From: Synaphobranchus kaupii
Lineage: Eukaryota > Chordata > Actinopteri > Anguilliformes > Synaphobranchidae
Length of the DNA stretch: 64,000 nucleotides
Assembly: GCA_029718625.1 (NCBI GenBank)
Contig: CM056389.1
Span: 17,461,670-17,525,669, forward strand
Direction of reading: 5' to 3'
The notes beneath the pieces were generated by a model. It did not search any database. It had not been told where the DNA came from and worked only from the letters and a program-made list of their open reading frames with translations. Numbering within the stretch: position 1 is the first letter of the stretch; each line of letters opens with the position of its first letter. This document shows positions 1 to 49,200 of the stretch, piece by piece. The translations under genes were made by a program, and so were the position numbers.

Positions 1-18785
<18,785 letters not shown>

Positions 18786-19651
18786 TTTGACAATCTGAAA
18801 GTTAAATACATTTTTAAAATATACAGCTGTTTACAAAATATAGCAAAGCATTTAATTGGTAAAAACGTGCTGTGTTGCTTTCTTTGGGGGGGGGGTATCC
18901 TTGCAGGGTTGTCTGTTTTACACGTTATGTTATTGATGCGTTGTTTTTTTTATTACTATTATTTATATGTTTAACATCACTGAATGTAGTTTTTTCTTTG
19001 TTTTCTCTGGTTGACTACTTTACATTATAACTAGCTCATACTGCGTTGGAGTTGTTGAGTGTTGGTTTTATGCTATTTTTAACTGGGGTCTGTTTTACTT
19101 TCGAGGTGTGGAATGAGAGGCACTTCTGAAGTTCCAAATGCCTCCGCCTTACGTAGCTAAAGGTGACGATAGAAAAAGATGCTTTGGTCTAACTTCTGCA
19201 TATTACTACCCTGTTATGCGCAGAACGAAAAAGCGAGCAACTGGCACAGCGTAGGAAGTACCCCGGTATCGGCATTGCTAATTCACTGAGCCGGAGACGC
19301 GAGGCACTAGCTAAACGTAACCAAACAGCATGATGTGTATACAATAAACAGGATCCGGTCGAGACGAGATCCAGGATTTTGTCGGATTCCAAACTCTAGC
19401 CGGGTTTTAACTCCGATCTCAGCCCACTCGGTCTCTTTTAGTAATGCAAATGTAACAAAGAACAATCGGCATGGCGGATGGAATGGAGACGAAAATCGCA
19501 TCTGGAGCCAGTGCACACGAATGTGAAAAACTGCAAAGACATTTTTCGTTCCGAGTTCGCTTAGGTGTCAAGTAGATTACCACCACATCCTTAGCAAAAC
19601 GATTAAGCTGTTTCATGCAAGAGCACCACAAGTTTAAAATACAGATATTAC

Positions 19652-19825
19652 CTGCTTTTCAAACGACCACACATTTGTTGAATCCTGACTCCGGGTTCCA
19701 ATCCGTTCCAGAAACCGCGCAGGACCGGAAATAAGTTGCCTCTTGTGACTGTGGGAATCGTAGTTTTTTGGCTCATTGGTCGTTTCGCCGCACACTCGAA
19801 TTAGATACGTTTCAGTCGTAGCCAT
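19652..19825 (-). CDS. prdm15: Candidate first exon of prdm15 with in-frame alternative start
   Basis: A 58-codon open stretch starts at the ATG at 19825-19823 (A at -3, G at +4) and ends at a CAG/GTAATA donor at 19652. The next prdm15 exon has an acceptor at 18795-18796 and begins ATT GTC AAA before the family start codon. Splicing the two keeps one open frame, so this is either the 5'UTR exon or an N-terminal extension beginning MATTETYLIR. I recognise no domain in it. The chance of a 58-codon open frame in a 5'UTR is not negligible. Confidence 0.45.
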
Positions 19826-19989
19826 TCTGCATTACGCATGAAATTATATTTTTAAAGGTAACTCTCACAGTCGTAATAAAATTAACAAAGCTCGTAGAAA
19901 CGGTCTGTGTGTTCTTTATGTATGACACCGGTGAACACAAACAGTGATCCCAAAAAGTTACACTGAAAAGGCTTGCACTTAAACCAGCT

Positions 19990-20186
19990 GTCCAATCTTA
20001 TCCAAAAAAAGGCTGGTGTGGGTGCAGGTTTTTGTTTTAGCCCAGCACTAATGCACCTGATTCTACTTATAAATATCTTGATTGACGACCGTGATTAGTT
20101 AAATAGTTGAATCAAATGTTGTACTGCTGTGCTAGAACAAAAACCTGCATCCACACAGGCCGTTTTCGGATAAGATCGGACACCCC
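19990..20186. mobile_element. Palindromic MITE, family 'GTCCAATCTTATCC', copy 1
   Basis: Left end gtccaatcttatcc and right end ggataagatcggac are inverted. Internal arms gggtgcaggtttttg and acaaaaacctgca also pair. A second copy is at 37600-37787. It lies between the prdm15 5' end and the c2cd2 3' end. Confidence 0.65.
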
Positions 20187-20288
20187 TGATCTAAACTCTA
20201 GAAGAACTGCAATCGTGCACCTAAATATTCAAGATTTCTCCATCATCAATTATTGCTTCCTTAGGCATGTTTGAAAATGCACGAATGT

Positions 20289-20334
20289 ACGTCGCTCTGG
20301 ATAAGAGCGTCTGCCAAATGACTAAATGTAAATG
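20289..20334 (+). mobile_element. SINE tail fragment
   Basis: gtcgctctggataagagcgt followed by ctgccaaatgactaaatgta is the conserved tail of the fish tRNA-SINE also seen at 62190-62412. Only the tail remains. Confidence 0.55.
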
Positions 20335-20589
20335 TTCATTAAAACTAATCAGCGCCAATCGCTATTAGGAATCCCAACTGCGCAATTGGGTGAAGGCGCG
20401 ATGGCACTACTGACGTCCTGCTCGTGCTCAAGGGCAGCGCACCACAACCTTAACGCATTTCAAACCCCCAGGAGTGGTGATCCACTCTTATGTAGAAAGG
20501 AAAAAAATAAAACTCACATTGTTCGCCTCTGGTAGTGCACGAGTTTTATTTCAGTGTGATACAATGAAAACAAAGGCAGCGTCATGGTT

Positions 20590-23039
20590 ATTCAGTCAAT
20601 GTTTATTGCTCAAAATTATAATCCTGATATGTTAATTGGTGATAATCCCTGCATTGTTGGCTACTGACTGACAATCTATATTAGGAGGCATCATATTTCC
20701 ATATTAGATGGAACTGATGTGAATATAAAATGTCAGCAAGCAGTTAAATTATTTACAAGCCATCAGCACATTATATGCATTTTTTAAGACTCATTTTAGG
20801 CTCAGAATTGAGTCTGCTAGATTAAAAATCCCCCCAATTTACTACCTGGATTCATAGCGCTTTTATTTTTTCACTTTCTTATAGCAGGTGGACCATAGTT
20901 CTAAGTCCAATTGTGTTCATCAGTACGGCGAGGAGAAGAAAAAATAAAAATCAAAATCAAGCAACTGGAAAAAAAAACTGGCTCAAGGAACTATGAATCC
21001 ACCGATGATCAAATATAGCCAGATTTAAAAATCTCTGAAGGTGTTGTACATAGTTAAACATTAGATCAACCCACAGCATGCAATGAAGAAGCCATTTCCC
21101 ACCAATACTGTATATTGGACCTCAAAAACAGAGCTCTGATAGGTAAGCAGATACTGTTTCAGGCATATGGCCAGGAAACCCATATGTAGTATTCTTTACT
21201 CCAAAAGATACACAATTTGTGGCTTTTCTTTTTTCTTTTTTCTTTTACGATTCCTCAAAGCCATCCCATGCAAAAATTCCTGTCACTTCACTTCCCCAGC
21301 AGCCTCATTCGAAAAGCCTCAAGTCAATTTACAACCGCAAGAGACAGTAAAAAACCACTGCCATAAAGAAACTGCAAAAAGCTAAGGATAATGCACAGCA
21401 CAGCTTCCCCCAGTCATTCACAAAACAAAATGGCCGCATACATGAAATGTGAGAGAACCCTCATGCTAGCTGCTAGCTGCTAGCACTACGGTTGTAATCT
21501 CCATCAGTCTTCCAGTGCATGGTAACAAGCAGGCTTGGAGTCATAGGCTTTAAGGCTACAAGTTGAACTCATCATAGTGGACGCACTACGCCCATCTACA
21601 TAATCTAATGTGCATTATGTTTTCGTATGTATAGTTAGCACGTTTCTTGCTAGGCTCATTCAGGAAGAACAGTAGTATATAATCCGATGAACTGATATTT
21701 AGGTGTCGCTTCTCAAATATCAAAAAAAAAAGGTTTACCTGTGTAGGAAAATAACTTTACAATCATAAAGGAAATTTAAAAAAATTAGAAAAACAAGAAA
21801 CAACGCCATCCCGGTAAACTTTCAATTCCTCATATGTCTTAAGCGCTTAAAACATGAAAACAAAAACAGTAGTCAAATGAAGAAACTATAGGCATGTGCA
21901 CGTCTCAGCATCCCAATGCAACTCCCACATCTCAAGGTAGTGTTTCCTCTGCTCATCACTGATGCCACACTGCAAACATTAATCCCCTTTACAAAGTCGT
22001 AGTGTTGTAAGAAAACAAGAAAACTAAATCAATGGTAATCACTTGCATATGCTTTTCAAATAGTAACATTTGTATTGTTTTTTTTTGTTTTGTTTGTTTT
22101 TAAAGTTAAAAAAAGGCAAGAACATTCAAAATGTAGGTTTTAACCACTTCCTTGCTCTGCTTGAAGGATGCTGTTGAGCGATGTAATGTCGGTCTGCAAT
22201 GGCTTTGCGGGAGTATTTTTTAGTCTACCTTTACCTATTAAGCTTTACCTCGTCCGGTACGTCTCATTTCAATAGCACTAAATAGCTAATTTGCTAAACG
22301 CAAGCGCATACGTCTTCACTGAATTGGACCCCTCTGCTTTGAGTGAATGCTCAAATACTGGACTCATAACTTAAGATGTAGTCTTCAATATAAGGTTTTT
22401 TTCACAGTAGCTGAATATGTTATGTGGATACATGTGATCAAAATGGACTATGAAGTACTAATAGGTAAAAACTAGTTCAATTCAAGTTGCCTAATGGTTC
22501 CCTACAGGAATGAGCCATGCAGCGTAACCAATTGGTCTCCCTTAGTCTTGAGAGTAAACTCCCATTGTGATATACAGAGTACAGCCTATATAACAAGATC
22601 AGTAATGCATCCAGAACAAGCCTGGGTTAAACTGAGAAAGAAATCAGTTTTCTTTGTCTCTTCAAAATGTGCAAAACCACTATTTTTTTTGGTTCCTCTT
22701 GGTCAACACCCAGCAACCCCCCAAGTCAAAAAACAACCCCACGGTGGTTATATTCAGTGAGGGGGGGGAAAAAAAAAGAAAAAAAATACATTGCATGGCC
22801 ACTGCATTCCTTATAATAGGTTAGAAGGCCACAGTTCTCGTTAATAAGTAAAAATAAACTCGGTCGGTTACATGGGCATGGGCTCTCGCGTTGAGTTCTC
22901 TTCCCGAAAAAATCCAAACCGAGATGGTGTCCCCACCCATTCTCCATTGAGCATTTAAAGGGTTCTCTCACCCCCCCTCCTACCAGAGGGGGCTCGGTCA
23001 GTGCAGAGGCCACGCCCCCTCCTCACGGCAGGGGCGAGG
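20590..23039 (-). other. c2cd2: Presumed 3'UTR of c2cd2
   Basis: Follows the c2cd2 stop codon (23042-23040). AT-rich, no open frames of substance. A minus-strand AATAAA is at 20607-20602 (plus-strand tttatt), which would place the transcript end just below 20600. Length about 2.4 kb. The end is inferred; no cDNA evidence is available here. Confidence 0.55.
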
Positions 23040-40308
<17,269 letters not shown>

Positions 40309-42116
40309 CTTTACTTTAGCTGACTAACCAGCACCCTTTAAAAGTATAAAACATTTGTTTTGCTCGCTGGTCAAATTCAAATTTGGTCTTTCGTCCGCTT
40401 TAGTTCAAAACTAGCTAGCTAACATTAGCTAAAATAGCCTACATTCAAATCTAGCCCAGACAAAGTAGGATTAAAAAAGTGCTTAACTCCATAACTAACG
40501 ATGTTAACGTTACCTAGCGCTAGTTAACTCAGTTTCTGTGAATGAGATGGCGAGCACGGATATATTTATTTAACAATAAATTAAATGATGAAGCTTAACT
40601 TGTTACAACTGTCGATAAATCCTGTTCTTGCTTATCCAAGATAACCAACCTAAATAATGTAACGCATCAACCTGAAGACAACACATATGCTGCTGGATTA
40701 GCTAACTTAACGTTAATAAGTGGAGGTGACGCTTACGAAGCGCCAGCTAGCTATAGGAATGCAAAACTGAATGAGGAAAACAGCTCGCTAGCAATAGGGT
40801 AGCTAACGTTAGATTTGTTGTCTAGCCAAGTTATCTAAATATTTGTGAACCTGCTTTAAATACGGCCAACATTCAATCTAATTAGTTTATTATCCTGGCT
40901 AAATTAGCCAGCTGGCTACATAATGATCACCGTCCGGGCCTGCTGCATTTTAACTAACGTTAGTACAACAGCAGATCCAACGCTGCATTGTGAAGATTTG
41001 CGACCTCCCCGGCGTCGGGTAACTAGCTATCTTGCTAACTAACTAACAAAACCCTGGTAGACTGCTTTAGGTAGAGTCGGCCGGTTAACTATCTAGCTAG
41101 CCAGGCAACTACAAACTCGCTCACACAAACTGTTTTGCATAATCGAGCAATACATAGTCGCTTTAAAATTCAAAAATAAAAATTCCTGGGGGGAGCTCTG
41201 GGCATCACTGGCGAATCTTGTGAATGAAAACTCCCGTCGCAGTCCGAGTTCGCTGCGCTCTCCCCAGTCACACAGGGACCGTGTGAAGTCTCCAAATGTG
41301 ATCGATGTGGCAATGTGTAACTAGCACAGACTACCATTCCCAGAATGCACATCAACTTCTTAAAGCGTCAACAACACATCGTTCCCACAATGCACAGCGA
41401 CTTCTTAAAGCAGCAATGACATATTTGTGGAGTGACCAGGCCAGGGGTACAGGAACGGTCCTAAAGACCCACTGCTGTAGATATACTTTTTTAAATTTTT
41501 TTTATATTATTTGCTCAGTGTTAATCTTGGTTTCAGCGATAAGATTATTTAAGTAGGCCACGGTAGTAAGGTTTATGGAAGCTAATAACAATCAAAGTGG
41601 TGCAATCAGCATAAATTAGATAGCTAGCTAGCATTAGTCAGCAATGACTAAAACCATTGGTCAGTGGATTAAGCCAGGTAGGGCCCTTGGTGCTTTCCGT
41701 ATTTTGTCTTGTGTTTACACATTTTGAGCCCCGCCCCTTGAGAAGCGACATTTTGACTGTATCGTTGTATTATTTTCACACAGAAGACTAGCACACGTCA
41801 GCTAACTAAATGCATGTAATGTTAGCACACATCTAGCTAATTAATATCGACTCAGACTAAGAAAACGTATCAAGCTACATTATCTAACATTTATTTAACA
41901 TAGCTAGTCTGTTATAATCCACACACATAAACTAGGTAAATCATTACAAGTGTAACGTTAGCTAGCTTGCCATACATTTTGACATCCATCGAAGGGAGCA
42001 ATATTGTAAAGAATAATATAACGTTAGCGCTTGGTTTCCCCAACCCCACCCTGGCTAGCTGTAGTTAAGCTGCTTCTCTGATCTCCTCCTGCGACTGCGA
42101 GGAATCAAATCACAAT
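40309..42116. other. Head-to-head c2cd2/atg101 intergenic region
   Basis: 1.8 kb between the c2cd2 start (minus) and atg101 start (plus), presumably holding both promoters and 5'UTRs. No clear TATA box was assigned. It is studded with AACGTTAGC and GCTAGCTAGC motifs and has no recognised gene or mobile element. Confidence 0.5.
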
Positions 42117-44221
42117 ATGAACTGCCGTTCGGAAGTGTTGGAGGTGTCCGTGGAGGGCAGGCAGGTTGACGAGGCCATGTTGGCTCTGCTGCATACGATT
42201 CTGCTGCACCGCAGCACCGGGAAATTTCACTACAAGAAAGAGGGCACTTATTCCATAGGCACCGTTGGCACACAGGACATTGACTGCGACTTCATCGATT
42301 TCAGCTTTGTTCGCGTGTCCTCCGAGGAACTGGACAGAGCCATTAGGAAAGCAGTCGGGGAGTTCAAGGTAACTTGCGTAACGTTATAACAAGTTTCACC
42401 CTAGTTAACATTACTAGAGTACATAATAACTAGAGTACTAGGACCTAATACCGAGTAGCAAGTAGCAAGATGATCATTCAAGATACGATTTGGGTAACTA
42501 AATGCTACATTTCTCAGCCACCTGTTTGAGAATAAGGGTAATTTAACACGAAAAGTGGATTTTGACACCCACCATCTCAGATTGTTCTGAAATGTTTCGT
42601 GTAATTAGTTAAAGGCAGATAAGATAAGCATTAATGTAACATTATTTTGTATAAATATAATTTGATCTGTTAAATCAAGCTAGTTGAGGCCCTCAAATTG
42701 TACATTTTATTTTTGTACAGTTCACATAATATTCATTAAATAAAATACCTGTTTTTACCAAACCGCTTCCTGATAACGATTAGGACATGAGGAATCAAAT
42801 AGTCAAAATCCACCCACGGACCCCCGAACCCCACTCCAATCCCACCACAACAAACGGTATATAACATCAGTGCTCTATGTTTTGATGTTCTATGGCTTAT
42901 AGTACCGTGTCTTGGTTATTTTCCTCTGTACAGATTAATCAGTCATTTAAGTTGTTTATTTTATGATCCATTGTAAAATGTGATAGTACCTGTTTCTGAT
43001 AACCAGATGTCGCTGTACTGGTCCACCCTTTAAGTTGAGAATAGCATCAGGTTTTACAAATTCAGGGTTATCAGTATCATTTGAAAGCAAAGCTTTAAAT
43101 TAACATTGAAGACACTGTTTTCATCACCTTTTTAATCTAATAACAGAAACAGCACCATCTGGTGGCTAGAACCTTGACGTATCAGAACCTAAGACTGTAT
43201 AATGGGACAAAACAAAATAACTTAATTGACTCATTAGTCTGTACAGGGGAAAATAACCGTCACCATATTCACTGGGAATACATTAGATAGTATACAGAAT
43301 CAGTCCTCCAAGCCATAGCTCCATGATACTGATCAAACATCGACAACTGATGTTTTATACCGTCTGTTGTGGTGGAATTAGGGTGGAGTTCAGAGGGTCC
43401 AAGGGCAGATTTTGACCATTTATTTGGATTCCCAAAATTAGGAAGGATTTTGGTCCATATTGGATTCAGGATACTCAGGATATTTAATGAATATTATGTG
43501 AACCATACCAAGCTTTATTTATCACAGATCAAATTATATTTCTACAAAATAACGTTACACGAATGCCTATCTTAACTGTTTATAACTACAAGAAATATTT
43601 CAGAACAATTTGAGATTTTGGGTGTCATGGTGTGCGAAAGGACATTGAATGATCCATAATTAAGTTGAAACCACATTACTTTGGTACCCCATTTGGTTCA
43701 GCTCTGTATTTAAGGTGACTTCTTTCTGATGGCTCGTCTATCTGCATCATGTATGTTCAGTAGACACAGAAACGCTTGGTTTATTCATGAGCATCAATTG
43801 ATGTTGTGATTCACAGGAAGCGTTGGGGAACTCTGGGAGTGACGGAATGGGTCAGATTTCCTTGGAGTTCTACCAGAAGAAGAAGTCCCGTTGGCCGTTC
43901 TCGGACGAGTGCATCCCCTGGGAGGTCTGGAGCGTCAAAGTGAACGTCGTCAACTTGGCCAACGAGCAAGAGAGGCAGATCTGCCGCGAGAAAGTGGGCG
44001 AGAAGCTGGGCGAGAAAGTCATTAACATCGTGGAGGTGATCAACCGCCACGAGTACCTGCCCAAGATGCCCACGCAGTCCGAGGTGGACAACGTGTTCGA
44101 CACCGGCCTCAAAGACGTCCAGCCTTACCTCTACAAGATCACGTACCAAATCACAGACTCGCTTGGGACCTCGGTGAGCACCACCATGAGGAGACTCATC
44201 AAGGACACCTTGGCACTTTAG
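42117..44221 (+). CDS. atg101: Autophagy-related protein 101
   Basis: Component of the ULK1/ATG13/FIP200 complex that starts autophagosome formation; it binds and stabilises ATG13 through a HORMA fold. Two coding exons, 42117-42368 and 43817-44221, join in phase 0 (donor AAG/GTAACT, acceptor TTCACAG). The protein has 218 residues, the same as human ATG101. It begins [16 protein letters not shown] and ends [11 protein letters not shown]. The WF finger is intact: W110, P111, F112 within [17 protein letters not shown]. The start ATG matches the conserved N-terminus. The gene sits between c2cd2 and zbtb21, not its human neighbourhood. No sign of retrocopy origin: it keeps an intron with proper splice sites. 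Confidence 0.97.
42369..43816. other. atg101: atg101 intron
   Basis: 1.45 kb, AT-rich. No exon, RNA gene or recognisable mobile element seen. Confidence 0.6.
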
Positions 44222-44680
44222 ATACCCGTTTGTGGAACGGAACGTAGCCATACCGACTTATTGGACCACGCAAAATAATTTACTCGTAGGTAGACTCGAT
44301 GACTGACATAGACTAGCTAGCTAGTATTCTTATTTTGAAGTCCTCAATAAATTACTGACTTTCCACACACTGGGATAGGGCGCAGGTCCGGACGCCCTTT
44401 CAGAACAAAAAAGAAAATATGCGCGGTAAAAATTTAAATATGTAAAATATCTCTAGCTATTTGTAGTAGTAGTAGTGTTTTGTACAAAGAAAGCTCGTAA
44501 ATGATTGATTACCCATTAAGGGTTAAAACTGAAAAACCTGAACAGCACGCATATGTACAAATAAACTGAGTTGAAAATGAAGTCGATAACTTCAATGCAG
44601 AAAATACCGTATTTGTGAGATGGGACATATCCTTAAATGTTGTATAACATTTTGATGTATTTCTACAAATAAATTTGTCT
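44222..44680 (+). other. atg101: Presumed atg101 3'UTR
   Basis: Possible poly(A) signals AATAAA at 44346-44351 and further ones near 44562 and 44668. Which is used cannot be read from sequence. Confidence 0.5.
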
Positions 44681-45059
44681 TCATAAAAGTACAGAAATAA
44701 ATATCTTTGATTTTGGTTCATCAGATGGGACATTTTCCAAACAAAAATTTAGGTGACTGATAGATAATAATGTAGAGATAATTTACTAAAAACCAAAGAT
44801 CGATTGGTTTAGATGCACATCATCGTTTCACTGGAGATGATCTGACAGCTAATATTGGATATTTATCCTACTTCAGATGAGAATACATTACTTCTCCATT
44901 TATGTATTTCTTTGTTCCTCAGAATGGGTAATTGCAGTTTGTGGAATTTTTGAACGTGCTCCTCCTTTGACCTTGATTTTCCATGATTCCAGTCTCTCGT
45001 GTCCCCCAGAGCCCCACCAGAGCAAACAGCATTCCCAAATTCACTTCCTGATTTTCAGC

Positions 45060-45560
45060 CAAGAAATGTAGTAATTCCTGTTTAAGTGGCTGAAATAGTT
45101 TGGGGGAAAAAACATCTCTGTGACCTGTGGCACTGACCATCTGTCACAGGGGGAGGACAGTTTCCATTCGCCTCTTTGTGTTTTACATAATCGCAGTTTG
45201 CCATTGTTTCCAGATCGCGGCAGCTCCGGAACACTTTGCCACAGCCCTCGTCTCCGAGCGCAATAGCGCACGCGAGGGAGCCTTCGACCAACGAGCGAGT
45301 TGCTTCACGCGCGGCATGGCAACGTTCAAATACTGTACAACAATGACTACTCAGTTGCGGGATGCACACTACGCAGCTAAAGGCCTCACTGTAGTCCACA
45401 TGGGAGATTAATGTCGCGACAACTTGTGTAACAAAAGGCACGTCAGCTCTGGTCTCTTGTTGGCTGCCAACACGATGTGCTTTCCAATACGCTAAACCCG
45501 TTGATATCATGGTTTTCCCTAGGTATTAATAGCGGAGGTGCTGAACCTCCGCCGAAATCA
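45060..45560. other. GC-richer anonymous island between atg101 and zbtb21
   Basis: Open on both strands: 142 codons minus at 45510-45082 and 94 codons plus at 45127-45411. Its composition is unlike the AT-rich flanks. The minus-strand frame has about 14 cysteines in no pattern I know. It is followed by ggaggtgctgaacctccgcc, a short inverted block. It could be a mobile-element remnant. I do not call a gene. Confidence 0.3.
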
Positions 45561-46257
45561 CGAGCACCTCCGCAAACGGCAGTGAAAGATCAATGAAACT
45601 TCAGACTCGGATCTCCGTGGAAAGGGAAAAGGCACACAGGCGCTATTTAACACAATTGTCATGTTTTCAGCAGGTCAGGTGTATGTTAGAATACCACGGA
45701 TCGCCACTTCTCGCCCCCCGCGGTTTACCCTCTGACACACTTCCTCATCCTCTTATTTTCCTGGGGGAAACCTTGGATATAGTGTCTGAAATTTTTTCAA
45801 CACTTTTTTAAAATGTTAACATAATCTTCAAAGTCTATTTTTAAGACGGGGGAAATAAAATGCACTGAATTCAGTGGAACCTGTACCTATATGAGAAATC
45901 ATATTCATATCCTCTGGAGATCACAACCAATAATTCATGCTATGACATTTATATTTTGTTCATATTAATATTTTCAATATGTTTTTTTATGATGAGTTAA
46001 ATGTAATTCAGTGTTTATGTGGGTAAAGTTTGTACAGCTGTAGCATTTAAGCAAATAATTACAATATAACAGCTGGAGCAAAATATTGGTGGTAACCTGC
46101 AGTTGTGTAAAATGGAACCGATATACTGTAAGCAGGAAAATCTCTATTACTCTGTGATTGTAAGCAGTTGTATCGCGAGACTTTTCAGATAAGAGTAATT
46201 AAGGCTTAGAAGCCCAGTACACCCAGAGAATGTCAAAACAGCCACTGCAGTGGCTCT

Positions 46258-49200
46258 CTTTATTTTTAGTAACTAAGAAAACCAAGAACAGTAGAAAAAA
46301 GCACTAACACAAAACTGATGCAGTTTGAAGCCACAATTTTGCAATCCATATCATTACAAATATTAAAGTTATTGCAGTGATACCACAGTAATACCAAAAA
46401 GATATAATCTTCAAAAACAGGGAGATTACAGTTAAAAAACTGAACAACGATTTTTACAAATGCTGCTGTATACATCATATCAAATGTGTCCATTCTATGC
46501 ATTCGATGTCTTACAATCTTCCAAAATATTCTAAAAATGTCTAAGGGTGTGGCATGACATTGTTGTTTTGTATCCTCTGAGTTTACAAACCAACAACTTC
46601 AGAGTAAAGTGTATTTAAACTTTGGTGGGGTGGGGTGGGGTGGGGAGGGCATGTCTAAGGTTGTGGCATGATATTAAATAAATTGAGTTAATCCAACCTG
46701 ACAACAAGAGCTGAAGTCACAATAAAAAAAATAAAAAAAATAAACTGCCATGTTTAATACTGTTTAACCTTAGTGCTTTTGCCAATTCTGCGAGGTTAAA
46801 AATAAAAGAGACAAACCAGGTGGTTCAGAATGGAAAATATGGCATTCCATCAACATGCTACTAGTCCGGTTTCAGGCCACGTACTAGGTACCATAAATAA
46901 TCTCAATCTGGTAAAAAGTGTCTAACTTGTTCCTGAGGGTTTTAGACATACTGTATGGTACACGAGGTACCAATGCACCCTCTTACTAAGTACTTATGTA
47001 CTGAAGTACTGATACAGCACCCTACAGCTGTGTGCTATATAAAATTGAGAAAGCAGGTATTCTGTGTGCAAAACATTTGTAGTAATTACTTTAAACAATA
47101 AGCTTCTACCATGCACCACATAGAGGAAAAAGCAATCCTTCCCCCACATTTTATATAGGTGTGTTTCATCTCATACGACCATGAATACAGTTTGATTTTT
47201 AAAAAATCAATAAGCAACACTACTTATGTATACGAACGCAGTGTTTAAAGTGACACTGGCTTCATCTGAAACAATAGAAAATAAATCAGACCTTTATTTT
47301 AAAAATTGTAATATCTTAAAGGTACATTTCATTTAGGGAGTCACAGATCCACATATATATTATACTTGAGTGCTAAAGATCACAATAAGTAAACTTCTCA
47401 AACTGACTGGGAAAAGGTAGTAAGATAATAAAGACTACGTGGAAATATGTGGTTTCATGTGATTTTATCAAAATTATCGAAGGTTTGAGGAGGTTTTTGA
47501 AGGTGCATATCAGAGCTGTGGTCAATTCTCTGAACTAATTTAATATAAAGTTGCCTGACTGCAGTTGGTAATTGAGCAAATTGTTAGCTCGGGAATCTTT
47601 GGAATTCAAATCAACCTAAATTACAATTATTCACTAACAGATTTAATATTTGAAATACAAATACGAAATATATACTGCCATCGCTCTCTTGGCCACAAAT
47701 AGGCAATCTAGTTCCTGAGCTTTGATGTGTTAGAGCACAAGTCTACAGAAAACATTGTAACAGTGAGTTGTAACGGCTACAGTATTTCCCCAGCCAAATT
47801 ATGGATAATTATGCAATGTCGACATGTCAATGGAATTGGGGTAGCATTAGCATGACCTTCACTGATATCCAAGGAAAACTATCCATAACAATAAATATGT
47901 TTACAGTTCATTCAGGGCTGCAGTACAAAAGAGAACTGCAGTACAATTCTATAAAATTTGTTTTAGGCTTAAATTAAGTATTCATAAGTGGACTTTTTTT
48001 GCCTTGACTTTCTTTCCAGGCATCACAGCACAGTTCATTTTCCAATTAGCTCACTGTCCCCAAATCTCACTGAAGAAATGTGTGGATCCCAAGCAGTTAA
48101 TTGGCTGCAGGGGTTTGATTTAAATGTGGAAGTGATAGCACCCTATCTGTCAGAGGAATTAGGCTATAACAGACACTGTGAAAGTTGCCCCAACTCTGTT
48201 CCTATCACATGTTTTCCAGCTGGTTTATACTGATGTCAGACTGAAAGACACTGGAAAAACCCAGACATCTCAAGTTCTTTACCAGCAACCAAATATCCCC
48301 ACATTTGTCTTTGAGTAAAAAAAACAACTTGAGCTAATACATATTTACAGCCTGCTGGTAATAGTAAAATCTGACATCCTTTTCTAAGCAGCAAACAATT
48401 TGAAGCTAAACTGAATAAATGTACAGTATATATTCCCAACACAAAAAACTGTTAATTTAACCATTGTAAAACAACATACTTATAGCCATTTACCTAGACT
48501 ATACTATGCCCCCCAGAAATCAGACAAAACAAACACAGGCAAGGCAGCTGATGTTAGGCCTAGTGGAAAAACAAAATGGGAGTAACATGTTTTATAAAAC
48601 GGTCTTGAATTTTAGAAATATTAAAACCCAGCAGAATACATAACAACCAATGAATCTGAGAGTTTTATCTGTGCCATGCTGTCTATAAACAGTGCTGCCC
48701 CAGACAGCTACAGAAAGGCAGAGATAACAGAGGTAACAATTTCATATCACCCACCACACAATTACTAGTCTTCTGCAAGAGCACTTAAATTACGAAAAAC
48801 TGTACATTTCTTATTTAATAAAGCACTTTCAAAAGATTTTTTTATGATGTACAGAGTTTCACTGGTATATCAGTGGTGCTTAAATTCCAAGATTCTTCGG
48901 CAAAGCATGAAACTACAGTGAAGAGAAGCGATATATTTAAAAACAAAATGGCAAAAGTATATATACATTCATACGCCATCCCAAACAACCACTTTTACAC
49001 ACATATATATATATATATATATCTAATATATTGACACTGTTAACAATAAGGCCTGGATGGCAAACTATATTTTGTCAGCCTGTCTGTAACTCATCCACCT
49101 TGGATTTTACCAGAAATCTGTTTTTTGGGAATGTTCAGATTAGAAATGACTGTCTGTTTATGTAGAATACAACCCACCCCCCCCCCCCCCCCCCAAAAAA

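Noticed and set aside
45082..45510. 142-codon minus-strand open frame as a gene
   Set aside because: No recognisable domain, no splice partners and an overlapping frame on the other strand; kept only as an anonymous island.
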